64,000 bases of DNA from Streptomyces venezuelae (GCF_008642315.1 NZ_CP029192.1:1-64000); one strand, 5' to 3'. Counted from the stretch's first letter, positions 33,324-42,091 are shown. The notes: generated by a model not told the origin, from the letters alone. Numbers and translations: made by a program.

Positions 33324-33326
33324 GCT
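33252..33326. repeat. Five 15-bp tandem repeats
   Basis: The unit GGTGGTCGGCACGCG (plus strand) is repeated five times with a few substitutions. It fills the gap between the glutamine synthetase and lyase genes and encodes xPTTR units on the minus strand. Confidence 0.9.
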
Positions 33327-34825
33327 CAGTACGCCTCGAAGTACTCGCGCTGTTCCCAGGCGGTGACCTGGTCCGGGCTGGTGCCGGTGGTGGCGCACCA
33401 GGTTTCGTAGCGGCGCAGTTCGCTCTCCTTGAGGCGGGTCAGGCAGGTGGCCAGCGGGCGGCCCAGGAGGTGTTCGGCGCGGCCCGCGGTGAAGGCGGCG
33501 AGGGCTTCGCCCAGGGACTGCGGCACGTGCTGCCCGGCGGCCGGGGCCGGTGGTGCGGCCTCCGGGGTGCCGGTCAGGCCGGTCAGGCCGGCGAAGAGCT
33601 GGGCGGCGATGGCCAGGTAGGGGTTGGCGCACGGTTCGCCGCTGCGGTTCTCGATGTGGGCGCCGGTGCCGCCGCCGACCATGCGGAGCATGACGCTGCG
33701 GTCCTCCATGGACCAGTCCATGCGGGTGGGGGCCAGCGCGTGGCGGGAGTTGAGGCGTCGGTAGCCGTTGACGGTGGGCACCGAGAGCAGGAACAGCTCG
33801 CGGCTGTGGGCGAGCAGGCCGTCCGCGTAGGCCTTGGCCTGCGGGGAGAGGCCGCCCGCGGGGCCGTCGGCGGCGAAGAGGTTGCGGCCGCTCGCGGTGT
33901 CCAGGACGGACTGGTGCAGGTGCCAGCCGCTGGGGTCGAAGGCGTCCAGGCGCGGCTGGGACATGAAGGAGGCGTGGTGGCCGCGCCGGGCGCACCAGCG
34001 TTTGGTGGCGGTGCGGAACAGCAGCATCGCGTCCGCGGTGTCCAGGGCGGACATCGGGGCGAAGGTGGATTCGACCTGGCCGGGCCCGGATTCGTGTTCC
34101 ATGGAGCGCAGCGGAAGACCGAGCGCGGTCAGGTGCATCGCCAGGGGGTCGGTGATGTGGGCGACGGAGTCGTAGCGGGCGTCGAGGTTGAACTGGTAGC
34201 CGGCGTTCATCGCGGCGACGCGCGGGGCCTCGCCCTGCAGGCCGAAGCCGTTGCCCGTGTTGCCGGGCGTCTCCTCCAGGAGGCGGGTGAGGTACCACTC
34301 GACTTCCAGGCCGGTCACCGGGGTGTAGCCGTGGGCGGTGTACTGCTCGCTCAGGCGGCGCAGCACGGCGCGGGAGGACAGCGGATGGGCGGTGCCCTCG
34401 CGCAGGTATTCGTCGCCGATGACCCAGGCGGTGCGCGGCTGGGTGTCGGGCAGCATCTGGAAGGTGAGCGGGTCGGGTACGAGGATGAAGTTGCCCGCGC
34501 CGGCGAGTTCCTCCACGCCCAGGCCGGGGTCGCCCAGGAAGTCGACGGCGATGGCGTGGCCGGTGTCGAAGAGGAAGGGGCCGGGGCTGAAGTTCATGCC
34601 GTTGCGCAGGACCGAGCGGAAGGTGTCCGCGGTCAGGGTCTTGGAGCGGGCCAGGCCGTGCGGGTCGCAGAAGGCCAGGCGCACGAAGTCGATGTGGGCG
34701 AGGTCGGCCTCGATCTGTTCGGCGGCGGCGAACTGCTCCTCGGACCACAGGTGGTGGTCGGCGACGAAGGACGGGGTGCCGACGGCGTCCTGGGCGGCCA
34801 CGGAGCGCCATGCGCGGGTGTACAT
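33326..34825 (-). CDS. Glutamine synthetase homologue, glutamylhydrazine synthetase
   Basis: The 499-residue protein is a GS-family amide ligase. It shows the beta-grasp and catalytic motifs: FVRLAFCDPHGLARSKTL, GLEVEWYLTRLLEE, GPGQVESTFAP, SGWHLHQSVLD (the GxHxHxS loop), and the C-terminal GAHIENRSGEPCANPYLAIAAQL. Homologues in the fosfazinomycin and kinamycin clusters join acetylhydrazine or hydrazine to the gamma-carboxylate of glutamate with ATP, making the glutamyl carrier. It is 3 bases downstream of the amidase gene. Full catalytic motifs argue for an active enzyme; primary nitrogen assimilation is unlikely in this context. Confidence 0.85.
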   Translation of the reverse strand: MYTRAWRSVAAQDAVGTPSFVADHHLWSEEQFAAAEQIEADLAHIDFVRLAFCDPHGLARSKTLTADTFRSVLRNGMNFSPGPFLFDTGHAIAVDFLGDPGLGVEELAGAGNFILVPDPLTFQMLPDTQPRTAWVIGDEYLREGTAHPLSSRAVLRRLSEQYTAHGYTPVTGLEVEWYLTRLLEETPGNTGNGFGLQGEAPRVAAMNAGYQFNLDARYDSVAHITDPLAMHLTALGLPLRSMEHESGPGQVESTFAPMSALDTADAMLLFRTATKRWCARRGHHASFMSQPRLDAFDPSGWHLHQSVLDTASGRNLFAADGPAGGLSPQAKAYADGLLAHSRELFLLSVPTVNGYRRLNSRHALAPTRMDWSMEDRSVMLRMVGGGTGAHIENRSGEPCANPYLAIAAQLFAGLTGLTGTPEAAPPAPAAGQHVPQSLGEALAAFTAGRAEHLLGRPLATCLTRLKESELRRYETWCATTGTSPDQVTAWEQREYFEAY

Positions 34826-34828
34826 GGG

Positions 34829-36226
34829 TCAGGGGGTCCTTTCGGTGGCGGGGACGAGCGCGGGCCCGGGGCGGGGCGGGGGCAGGGCTCCCAGCTCCCT
34901 CTCCAGGCGGTGGGCCACCGTCAGGACCAGTTCGTCGGCGCCGACGGGGCCCACGAGCTGGATCCCGGCGGGCAGTTGGGAGCCGGTCAGGCCGGCCGGG
35001 AGGGTCACCGCGGGCTGGCCGGTCATGTTGAAGGGGTAGGAGGCGGGTGACCAGGCCAGCCAGAGCAGGTCGCGGGGGTCGGCCGCCCAGGGCGGGGCGA
35101 TGGCGTTCAGGTCGAAGGGTTCGATGGGGACGGTGGCCATGGCCAGCAGGTGGTGGCGGCGCATCACCGAGCGCAGCCGGGTGCGCAGTTGCTGGCGGAC
35201 CTCTTCGGCGCGCATCAGGGTGGCGGCGCTCAGGGTGCGGCCGTGGCGGACGATCTCCAGCCGGCCCGGATCGCAGTGTTCCTCGTCCTCGCGGGAGGTG
35301 CCGGCGGCCTCGGCGGCGGCCAGGATGTCGACGAGGGCCGGGTAGAGGTCGTCGCAGCGCACCTGGACGCGTTCGACGTGGTGGCCCTGGTCTTTCAGGG
35401 CGCTCATCGCCTGTTCGGTGACCTTGCGGATCTCGTCGGTGGTGCCCTCGTACTCGATCCATCCGATGTGCTGGCGGTGCCGGTCGGCGGGCAGGTCGAT
35501 GGAGCCCAGGCCGGAGTCGGGGTCGGCGGGGTGGGGGCCTTGGATGACGGCGGCCAGCGCGGCCGCGTCGGTGACGGTGCGGGCCAGGGTGCCCTGGTGG
35601 GCGAGGCGGTCGACGCCGTTGGGCACGTAGGGCACGCGTCCGTAGGAGGGTTTGTAGCCGGCCACGCCGCAGAACGCGGCGGGGATGCGGATGGAGCCGG
35701 CGCCGTCGGTGGCCAGGGCGCCCTCGCCCAGACCGGTGGCCACCGCGGCGGCGGCCCCGCCGCTGGAGCCGCCCGCGGTGAGGTGGGGCGCGTAGGGGTT
35801 GGCGGTGGGCGGGGCGGTGCGGCCCAGGGTGGCGGCGCTCCAGCCGTACTCGGAGGTGGTCGTCTTGCCGATGATGACGGCGCCCGCGGCGCGCAGCCTG
35901 GCGACGGCCGGGGCGTCGGTCGGGGGGCGGTGGTTGGGCAGCAGGGAGCCGCGGGTGGTGGGCAGGTCGCGGGTCTGCAGGAGGTCCTTGACCGAGACGG
36001 TGACGCCGAGCAGCGGGGCGCCCTGCCAGGCCCGGGTGCCGCGTTCGCGGATGCGGTCGTCGGCCCGTTCGGCCGCGCGCAGGGCTTCGTCGCCGGCGGC
36101 GGCGACGAACGCGTGGAGGGTGTCGTGGCCGCGTACGGCGTCCAGTACGGCCTGCACGTGCTCGACGACGCTCGTCTCACGCCGCCGCAGCCGCGCGGTG
36201 AGCTCCCCGATCGCCCCGGCGGTCAT
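34829..36226 (-). CDS. Amidase-signature hydrolase of the N-N cassette
   Basis: The 465-residue protein carries the amidase signature: Lys in TVSVKDLLQ, the cis-Ser region and nucleophile in AGGSSGGAAAAVATG and DGAGSIRIPAAFCG. It therefore has the Ser-cisSer-Lys triad. In the kinamycin/fosfazinomycin route an amidase is expected to remove the acetyl group from N-acetyl-glutamylhydrazine or to free the hydrazine from the carrier. Its ATG overlaps the stop of the preceding gene (ATGA), so the operon is translationally coupled. Confidence 0.82.
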   Translation of the reverse strand: MTAGAIGELTARLRRRETSVVEHVQAVLDAVRGHDTLHAFVAAAGDEALRAAERADDRIRERGTRAWQGAPLLGVTVSVKDLLQTRDLPTTRGSLLPNHRPPTDAPAVARLRAAGAVIIGKTTTSEYGWSAATLGRTAPPTANPYAPHLTAGGSSGGAAAAVATGLGEGALATDGAGSIRIPAAFCGVAGYKPSYGRVPYVPNGVDRLAHQGTLARTVTDAAALAAVIQGPHPADPDSGLGSIDLPADRHRQHIGWIEYEGTTDEIRKVTEQAMSALKDQGHHVERVQVRCDDLYPALVDILAAAEAAGTSREDEEHCDPGRLEIVRHGRTLSAATLMRAEEVRQQLRTRLRSVMRRHHLLAMATVPIEPFDLNAIAPPWAADPRDLLWLAWSPASYPFNMTGQPAVTLPAGLTGSQLPAGIQLVGPVGADELVLTVAHRLERELGALPPPRPGPALVPATERTP

Positions 36227-38154
36227 CGTGGGGTGCCCTGGGAGGTGTCGGCGGCGGTGATGGTGTGCCAGTGCCAGGGGGCGTCGAAGGCGGTGACCTC
36301 GATGGGGGTGCCATTCAGGGTCAGTTCGGCGGCCAGGGCGGTGGCGCGGGCGATGAAGCGGGAGGCGCGGTGGGCGGCGAGCAGGTCGGGCTCGGCGAAG
36401 GGGGTGCCGGCGCAGCGCAGCAGGCGCAGGTCGACGAAGCCGTTGAAGGTGCGTCCGGCGACCTCCACGGGCTGCGGGGAGCGGATGGAGAAGCGCACCT
36501 GGTTGCTGACGTGCCCGTGGTGGTGCTGGTCGGAGAAGAACGCGATGTCGGGGATGGTGGGCGGCACGAAGTGGTCGCGGGCCACCACCGCGGGGTGGCG
36601 GGGCAGGTTGCCGGGCACGAAGTGCCAGGAGTTGTACTGCATGCGGGAGGACATCGCCCAGGCCGCGTCCGCCATCGCCTGTACCGAGCCGCCGAAGTGG
36701 GCGCGTGCCTGGGGGCGGGGCACCACGCAGCAGAAGTAGTGGGTGATGTCCCAGCCGCAGATCTCCGCCCAGCTCTCCGCGCGCAGCGCGCCGATCAGCG
36801 CGGGCAGGGAGCGCATGCCGCGGCTCATGGCGAAGTCGGCGGCGAAGACGTCGGCGACGGCCGTGACGCTCTCGTGGACGAGTGCTTCCAGGCCGGTGGC
36901 GTGGGAGCCGTGCGGGCGGGCGAGCCAGCCGGGGTCGGCGGCCAGGCGGCGGCCCAGTTCGTCCAGGGTGGTGCCGGCCAGCGGCAGGCGGGCGGCCAGG
37001 CGGCGGCTGAGTTCCTCGTCGCGCCGTCGTACCCCGTCGGTGTCGGCGGCGATGCGTTCCACCTTGTGCATCAGGGTGCCGTGGATCTCGCGGTAGAGGG
37101 GGACCTGGCGGATCACCTGGCGGCGGCGTGCGCCGAGCGCTTCGGCCAGGGTCTTGAGGTCCTCCACGCGGTGGGAGGCGGCGGGGGCGACCGGCTCGCC
37201 GGGGACGCTGTTGTAGGAGTGGCGGATGCGTTCCAGCATGGCGGCGACGTGGTCGATGCTCAGCTGGGTGCCGTTGGCCTCCTCCACCCGTCCTGCGCCG
37301 GCGGAGCGGATGAGCAGGGTCAGGCCGATGACCAGCTGCACGTCGTGGTCCGACCAGAGTTCCAGGGGCAGTTGCTGCAGGCTGCTCAGGACGCAGTCGG
37401 GGTGCCCGGGCCACAAAGTTTTGCCGGTGAGGCTGTTCTGCTCGCGGAAGTTGGTGTACTGGCGGTCTTCCTGGTGGAGCACGAAGGGGGCGGTGCGCAG
37501 GGCCGCTTCCTTGGCCTGTTCCAGGAGTTCGTCGCGGCCCTTCTCGCCCTGGCGCTCCAGCCAGGCGCGGCAGTCGGCCAGGGTGTGGGCGGTGCGGGCG
37601 GCGGCGCGGTCGGTCCGGGCGTGGTAGGCGCGGGCGGCCTGCAGCGACCAGGGCACGCGCAGGACGCCGCCGACCAGGTGGCGGCGGTCCAGGGGGCCCT
37701 GGGCGGGGCCGCGCAGGACGATGCGGCCGGTGGTGGCCAGGGCGAGTTCGCCGACGAAGACGGGTTCCTCGGCGGCGGCTTCGATGAGGTCGACGGCCGG
37801 TTCGGCGCCGGCGGCGGTGGTGTCGGGGGTGGCGGGGGTGTCCTCGCGCCAGGTCAGGCCCCACAGGGCGTGGACGGCGGCTTCCTCGGTGGTGGACAGG
37901 GCGCGCAGCTGCACCTGGGGCGGTACGTGGCCGTCGAGGCCGAGGAGGATGTCGACGCTGGTGCGCAGGTCGGGGGCGGTGCGGGCGCGTTGCCAGACCC
38001 GTTCCAGGAGGGCGGGGAATCCGGCGCCGGGCTCGCGGGCGCGGTCGGGTCCCGGTGCGGTGCCCGCGGTGGTGCCGAGCCGGCTGGGGCGGCGGCTGAG
38101 GCGCTTTCGGGCGTTGGCGGCGCGGCGGCTCTCGCGTTCGGCGGGCCCGGTCAT
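36223..38154 (-). CDS. Large conserved protein of the N-N cassette, unknown fold
   Basis: The 643-residue protein has no domain I recognise. It is rich in Arg and His, with an Arg-rich N-terminus (ESRRAANARKRLSRRPSRLG), a His cluster SDQHHHGHVSNQVRF near residue 540, and HYFCCVVPRPQARAHFGGS. These are potential metal or cofactor ligands. The shared fosfazinomycin/kinamycin cassette also contains a large protein without an assigned domain. Sitting between a ferredoxin and an amidase gene, with 4-base overlaps on both sides, it is the best candidate in this window for forming the N-N bond from nitrite and an amino acid such as aspartate. That role is inference. Confidence 0.6.
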   Translation of the reverse strand: MTGPAERESRRAANARKRLSRRPSRLGTTAGTAPGPDRAREPGAGFPALLERVWQRARTAPDLRTSVDILLGLDGHVPPQVQLRALSTTEEAAVHALWGLTWREDTPATPDTTAAGAEPAVDLIEAAAEEPVFVGELALATTGRIVLRGPAQGPLDRRHLVGGVLRVPWSLQAARAYHARTDRAAARTAHTLADCRAWLERQGEKGRDELLEQAKEAALRTAPFVLHQEDRQYTNFREQNSLTGKTLWPGHPDCVLSSLQQLPLELWSDHDVQLVIGLTLLIRSAGAGRVEEANGTQLSIDHVAAMLERIRHSYNSVPGEPVAPAASHRVEDLKTLAEALGARRRQVIRQVPLYREIHGTLMHKVERIAADTDGVRRRDEELSRRLAARLPLAGTTLDELGRRLAADPGWLARPHGSHATGLEALVHESVTAVADVFAADFAMSRGMRSLPALIGALRAESWAEICGWDITHYFCCVVPRPQARAHFGGSVQAMADAAWAMSSRMQYNSWHFVPGNLPRHPAVVARDHFVPPTIPDIAFFSDQHHHGHVSNQVRFSIRSPQPVEVAGRTFNGFVDLRLLRCAGTPFAEPDLLAAHRASRFIARATALAAELTLNGTPIEVTAFDAPWHWHTITAADTSQGTPR

Positions 38155-38477
38155 GAGGTGCCCGCGGACAGGTCGATGTGGCTCCACAGGCTCGCGTCGG
38201 TGGCCTCCCAGTCCTCGTCGACGTAGATGCAGTCGACGGGGCACTCCAGGACGCAGGCGGGACAGCCCGAGCACAGTTCGGGAATGATGATGACGTCGAG
38301 ACCGCGGTCGAATATGGCGCCGAACTCCTCGGGACAGCTGCGCAGGCAGCTGTCGCACGTGATGCACTCCGAGGTTTCTATGCGGCGCGGTGGCTTCTTC
38401 CAGTTCTCGCCGCGAGTTCGCGCGGCGATCCGCTCGGAACGGGCGGATTTCGCCGCCGGCAATGCGTTCTCGCTCAC
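38151..38477 (-). CDS. 2x[4Fe-4S] ferredoxin of the N-N cassette
   Basis: The product is 108 residues from GTG 38477. Two cluster-binding sets are visible: CITCDSCLRSCPEEF (C-x2-C-x2-C-x3-CP) at about residue 38 and CSGCPACVLECPVDC at about residue 70, a bacterial-type dicluster ferredoxin. The N-terminal 35 residues are basic. It is the first gene of the operon and overlaps the next by 4 bases, so it likely delivers electrons to that protein for reduction of a nitrite-derived nitrogen. A small 4Fe-4S ferredoxin is also part of the lomaiviticin/kinamycin diazo gene set. Confidence 0.88.
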   Translation of the reverse strand: MSENALPAAKSARSERIAARTRGENWKKPPRRIETSECITCDSCLRSCPEEFGAIFDRGLDVIIIPELCSGCPACVLECPVDCIYVDEDWEATDASLWSHIDLSAGTS

Positions 38478-38574
38478 GGAACACTCACCCTTCGGGTCGG
38501 TTCGAGACGCCCACATCGTTACGACGGTGTCTCGACCACTCCATGAGCTTCGGTGGTGGCGTACTCGACTGCTT

Positions 38575-38604
38575 TGTTCAACCGGGGAATTGCCCGGTTG
38601 AACA
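38575..38604. promoter_or_regulatory. 30-bp perfect palindrome, candidate StrR/NovG-type operator
   Basis: Two 12-bp arms (TGTTCAACCGGG and CCCGGTTGAACA) flank GAATTG. Read as GTTCAACCG-N10-CGGTTGAAC it closely resembles the StrR/NovG consensus GTTCRACTG-N11-CRGTYGAAC. It differs by one base per arm and one base in spacing. It lies about 100 bases upstream of the ferredoxin start and 73 bases before the VOC gene. Two StrR/NovG-type proteins are encoded in the window. Confidence 0.65.
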
Positions 38605-38676
38605 GTGACGGGCGGTTCTACCGTCGTGCCGGGAAACCGCCCCCAGGGGGTCCGACCACGAACAGGAGCAGCCACG

Positions 38677-39141
38677 ATGCCTGCGACGCCGACGCCGAAA
38701 CTGATGACGTTCCTGGCCTTCAGGAACCAGGCCGAGGAGGCCCTGGAGTTCTACACCTCGCTCTTCGACAACTCCGAGGTGCACCGGATGATCCGGGCCC
38801 GCGCCGGGGAGCCGGGGTGGGAGGAAGGGACGCTGCAGCACGCTCTCTTTACACTCGACGGGCAGATGTTCATGTGCACGAACATGCCGCCGCCGGGGGC
38901 CGTTGGATACGATCTTGCGCCGTGGGATTCGTATGAGTTCTCCCCCGCGACCGCGATATACGTGCAGTGCGAATCGGAAAGTGAATTCGATCGTTTCTAC
39001 GCGGCGCTTTCCGAGAAGGGTGAGGTCATCATGCCGGCGGGCGGGTATGAATTCAGTGCCCGGTTCGCGTGGCTGACCGACCGGTTCGGGGTGGCGTGGC
39101 GCATCAATCTCGTGCCGTCCCGGAGGCCGCGCGCCCGGTGA
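38677..39141 (+). CDS. VOC/PhnB-like protein
   Basis: The 154-residue protein is of the glyoxalase/VOC superfamily, PhnB/3-demethylubiquinone-type. It opens with KLMTFLAFRNQAEEALEFYTSLF and ends with FAWLTDRFGVAWRINLV. Such proteins form paired beta-alpha-beta-beta-beta modules. Clear metal-binding His/Glu residues are not all present, so it may bind ligands rather than catalyse. AGGAG precedes the ATG by 9 bases. It lies at the edge of the ECF41 island and could be part of it, although no ECF41 promoter motif is obvious upstream. Confidence 0.8.
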   Translation: MPATPTPKLMTFLAFRNQAEEALEFYTSLFDNSEVHRMIRARAGEPGWEEGTLQHALFTLDGQMFMCTNMPPPGAVGYDLAPWDSYEFSPATAIYVQCESESEFDRFYAALSEKGEVIMPAGGYEFSARFAWLTDRFGVAWRINLVPSRRPRAR

Positions 39142-39162
39142 GCCGCCGTAGGTGCCGCATGC

Positions 39163-39205
39163 GGCTGAGGCCGGCCCGCCTCGGGGAGGGGGGCCGGCCT
39201 CAGCC
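39163..39205. terminator. Bidirectional terminator
   Basis: A perfect 15-bp stem (GGCTGAGGCCGGCCC and its complement) with a 13-base loop lies between the convergent VOC and AhpD-like genes. Confidence 0.8.
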
Positions 39206-39246
39206 GTGTGCGGGGGTGCCGGTCGGCAGCCGTGTGCGGGTGCCGG

Positions 39247-39699
39247 TCAGCCCCAGGCGCCGGCGATCGCCTTGGTGGTCACGTTCAGGCGGTTGAAGAA
39301 GTTGGTCAGGGAGACCATGAGGATCAGGGCCGCCAGGCCCTTCTCGTCGTAGTGGGCCTTGGCGCGCTCCCAGACGTCGTCGGGGACCGGGTCGGAGCGG
39401 TCGGCGAGGCGGGTGGCGCACTCGGACAGCTCCAGCGCGGCGCGCTCGGCGTCGGTGAAGTAGGAGGTCTCCCGCCAGGCGGAGACGGCGAACAGGCGCT
39501 CCTCGGTCTCGCCGGCCTTGCGGGCGCCGCGGGCCCCGGAGTCCACACAGGGGCTGCAGCCGTTGATCTGGCTCGCGCGCAGGTGGACCAGGTCCAGGGT
39601 CGTCTTCGGGACTCCACCGGAGTAGATCGCCTTGTACAGGTCCTGCACAGGCTGGGTGGCGTCAAGGATCATCGCCGGGTTCTGCAGGCGCGCTTCCAT
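39247..39699 (-). CDS. AhpD-like carboxymuconolactone decarboxylase-family protein
   Basis: The 150-residue protein has the AhpD fold core with the redox motif C-S-P-C in HLRASQINGCSPCVDSG. The N-terminus QPVQDLYKAIYSGG and C-terminal LTNFFNRLNVTTK are typical. Such proteins reduce peroxides through paired Cys residues or are uncharacterised oxidoreductases. ECF41 sigma factors are typically linked to a COE gene (carboxymuconolactone decarboxylase, oxidoreductase or epimerase). This gene has an exact ECF41 promoter motif upstream, so it is the expected sigma-factor target. Confidence 0.88.
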   Translation of the reverse strand: MEARLQNPAMILDATQPVQDLYKAIYSGGVPKTTLDLVHLRASQINGCSPCVDSGARGARKAGETEERLFAVSAWRETSYFTDAERAALELSECATRLADRSDPVPDDVWERAKAHYDEKGLAALILMVSLTNFFNRLNVTTKAIAGAWG

Positions 39700-39755
39700 G
39701 ATTTTTCCTCTCTTGGATCACCATCGACGCCGCTTTCAGGCAGCGTCACTTCTAT

Positions 39756-39782
39756 GACGACTGGGGGCGGGTGAGTGTGACA
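39756..39782 (-). promoter_or_regulatory. ECF41 promoter upstream of the AhpD-like gene
   Basis: On the minus strand TGTCACA (39782-39776) is followed after exactly 16 bases by CGTC (39759-39756). This is the described ECF41 promoter consensus TGTCACA-N16-CGTC. It lies 57 bases before the start codon. Confidence 0.85.
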
Positions 39783-39907
39783 GCGGCAGGTCACCGGGGC
39801 TGCCGGGGCCTGACGGCCGGTCGGGACCGGGGTCGGGAAGCCGGTCGGGGCGGGCGCCGCGCCCCGGGGGAATGCGGCGCGGCGCCCTCTTCCGTCCGGC
39901 GCGCCGG

Positions 39908-42091
39908 TCAGGTGCCGACGTCGACGCGGGCGGTCTGTGCGGGGCGCGCGCTGGGCAGCGGCGCCTCGTCCTCGGGGTGGCCCGGGCGCCAGATGCGCGG
40001 GCCGATGCTGAGGGAGAGGGCGGGGATGAGCAGGCTGCGCACCAGGAAGGTGTCCAGGAGGATGCCGATCGCGATGAGCAGGCCCTGCTGCAGGGAGTTC
40101 ACGGTGGGGATGGCGGCCAGGACGCAGAAGGTGGCGGCCAGGACGACGCCCGCGGAGGTGATGACGCCGCCGGTGACGGTGAGGCCGGTGAGGGTGCCCT
40201 CGCGGTGGCCGCGCAGTTTGACCTCTTCGCGGACCCGGGCCATCAGGAAGATCGTGTAGTCCACCCCTAGGGCGACCAGGAACAGGAAGCCGATCAGGAG
40301 CAGGCCGCGGTCGATGCGCGGGTAGTCGATGGCGTGGAAGAGCAGGGAGGCCGCGCCGACGGCGGAGGCGAAGGAGACGACCACCGACGCCAGCAGGACC
40401 AGCGGGGCGACCACCGCGCGCAGCACCAGGACCAGCATGAGGAAGACGACGGCGAGGATCAGCGGGATCAGCAGCATCTCCTCGTCCTTCTGGGCGTCGG
40501 AGGTGTCCAGGACGATCGCGGTCTGGCCGCCGACGACGGCCTCGGCGCTCTCGCCCTCGGCCTTGTCCAGGGCGGTGCGCATCCGCTCGACGGTGTCCTT
40601 GGCCGCGGCGCTGTCCGGGGCGTCCTCGAAGACGGCGGTCAGGTGGGTCCAGCCGCCCGCGGTGCGCTGGCTCGCGGCGGATTCGACGCCGGGGACGTCC
40701 TGGACGGTCCGCAGTGCGGTGTCGGCTCCGGCGGCGGGCACGTAGATGTCGGCGGGCGCGGAGGAGCCGGCCGGGAAGTGCTTGGCCAGCAGGTGCTGGC
40801 CCTCGACGGAGTCGACGGACTTGGTGAACTGCTCGGCCTGGGTCTGGCCGGTCTCCACCGTGGTGGTGCCAAGGGCCAGGACGGCCAGGACGCCGATGGA
40901 GGCGGCCCAGATCACGCGGGGCCTGCGGCCCACGGCGCCTGCCACGCGGGCCCAGGTGCCGTGCTCCTTCTCCGCGCTCGCGTCGTAGCCGGGGGTGTGG
41001 CGCGGCACGAAGGGCCAGAACGTCCAGCGGCCCAGGATGACCAGCAGGGCGGGCAGCAGGGAGGTCATCGCCAGGAAGACCACCGCGATGCCGATGGCCA
41101 CGACCGGGCCCAGGCCCTGGGTGGAGTTCATGCTGCCGAAGACCAGGCAGAGCGTGGCCACGCCGACGGTGGCCGCGGAGGCGGCGAGGGCGGGCAGGGA
41201 GCGGCGCACCGCGATCTGCATCGCCTCGTGGCGGTCCTCGTGGCGGTGCAGTTCCTCGCGGTAGCGGGCGATGAGCAGCAGGGCGTAGTCGGTGCCGACG
41301 CCCACGCACAGGATCATCAGGATGTACGCGCTGAGGCCGTTGACGAGCAGGCCGGCGTTCTTGGCCAGGAGGTAGACCACGCCGCTGGCGACCTGGCTGG
41401 CCAAGAAGACGGTGAGCAGCGGGACGATCCACAGGACGGGGCTGCGGTAGGTCAGCAGGAGCAGCAGGGCGACGACGCCGAGGGCCGCGCCGAGCAGGGC
41501 GCCGTCCATGCCGCTGTAGACCTCGGCGAAGTCGCGGACGCTGCCGGCCTCGCCGGCGATGCGGATGTCCAGGCCGTCGGGTGCGTCCTTCTTGACGATG
41601 TCCTCGGAGTCGGCGACGGCGTCGGTGAGCACGGCGTTGTCGCTGGGGCTGGTGCGCAGCGGGTAGCTGAGGAAGGCGGCCTTGTTGTCGTCGGAGACCT
41701 GGGGTTTGGCGACGTCGCCGACGGCGATGTCGTCCTGCAGGGCGGTGCGGTCGGCCGCGATCTTGTCCCGGTCGGCGTCGGTGAGGCCGCCGCCGCGGGC
41801 GTAGATGATGACCGCGGTGCTGCTGTCCTTGTCGGCGAAGTGCTTCTCGGCCAGGGCGACGGCCTGGGTGGACTGGGCGCTGGAGGGCAGCCAGGTCTCG
41901 GGGTCGTTGTCCTGGACGTCGCCCAGTTTGGCGGCCAGGGAGCCGCCGGCGGAGATGAGCACCAGCCAGATGAGCAGGACGGCCCACTTGGAGCGGCGTC
42001 CGCTGACCATGCGGGCGTAGCGGGCCAGGAATCCGGCTGCGGCGCCTGGACTGTCACTGTGGGTGTCTGGTCGACGACGTAGCGTTGTCAT
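39908..42091 (-). CDS. MMPL/RND-family exporter
   Basis: The protein is about 727 residues and has the MMPL layout. An N-terminal membrane helix (WAVLLIWLVLISAGG) is followed by a large extracytoplasmic loop (about 65-190), five helices, a second loop (about 390-520) and a second set of helices. Conserved intramembrane motifs VGVGTDYALLLIARYREE and LGVDYTIFLMARVREEV carry the Asp-Tyr pairs used for proton coupling. MMPL proteins export lipids or small hydrophobic molecules. The start at ATG 42091 is preferred to TTG 42103. An exact ECF41 promoter lies upstream, linking the exporter to the adjacent sigma factor. Confidence 0.9.
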   Translation of the reverse strand: MTTLRRRPDTHSDSPGAAAGFLARYARMVSGRRSKWAVLLIWLVLISAGGSLAAKLGDVQDNDPETWLPSSAQSTQAVALAEKHFADKDSSTAVIIYARGGGLTDADRDKIAADRTALQDDIAVGDVAKPQVSDDNKAAFLSYPLRTSPSDNAVLTDAVADSEDIVKKDAPDGLDIRIAGEAGSVRDFAEVYSGMDGALLGAALGVVALLLLLTYRSPVLWIVPLLTVFLASQVASGVVYLLAKNAGLLVNGLSAYILMILCVGVGTDYALLLIARYREELHRHEDRHEAMQIAVRRSLPALAASAATVGVATLCLVFGSMNSTQGLGPVVAIGIAVVFLAMTSLLPALLVILGRWTFWPFVPRHTPGYDASAEKEHGTWARVAGAVGRRPRVIWAASIGVLAVLALGTTTVETGQTQAEQFTKSVDSVEGQHLLAKHFPAGSSAPADIYVPAAGADTALRTVQDVPGVESAASQRTAGGWTHLTAVFEDAPDSAAAKDTVERMRTALDKAEGESAEAVVGGQTAIVLDTSDAQKDEEMLLIPLILAVVFLMLVLVLRAVVAPLVLLASVVVSFASAVGAASLLFHAIDYPRIDRGLLLIGFLFLVALGVDYTIFLMARVREEVKLRGHREGTLTGLTVTGGVITSAGVVLAATFCVLAAIPTVNSLQQGLLIAIGILLDTFLVRSLLIPALSLSIGPRIWRPGHPEDEAPLPSARPAQTARVDVGT

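Noticed and set aside
33326..34825. Reading the glutamine synthetase homologue as a primary glnA
   Set aside because: It is 3 bases from an amidase gene and followed by lyase and GNAT genes, the arrangement of the hydrazine pathway. No nitrogen-regulation genes are nearby.
34829..37864. A 1011-residue frame covering the amidase and part of the large N-N protein
   Set aside because: Only its C-terminal part is the true amidase. The rest is a shifted reading of the adjacent gene, and the ATGA overlap at 36223-36226 defines two separate proteins.
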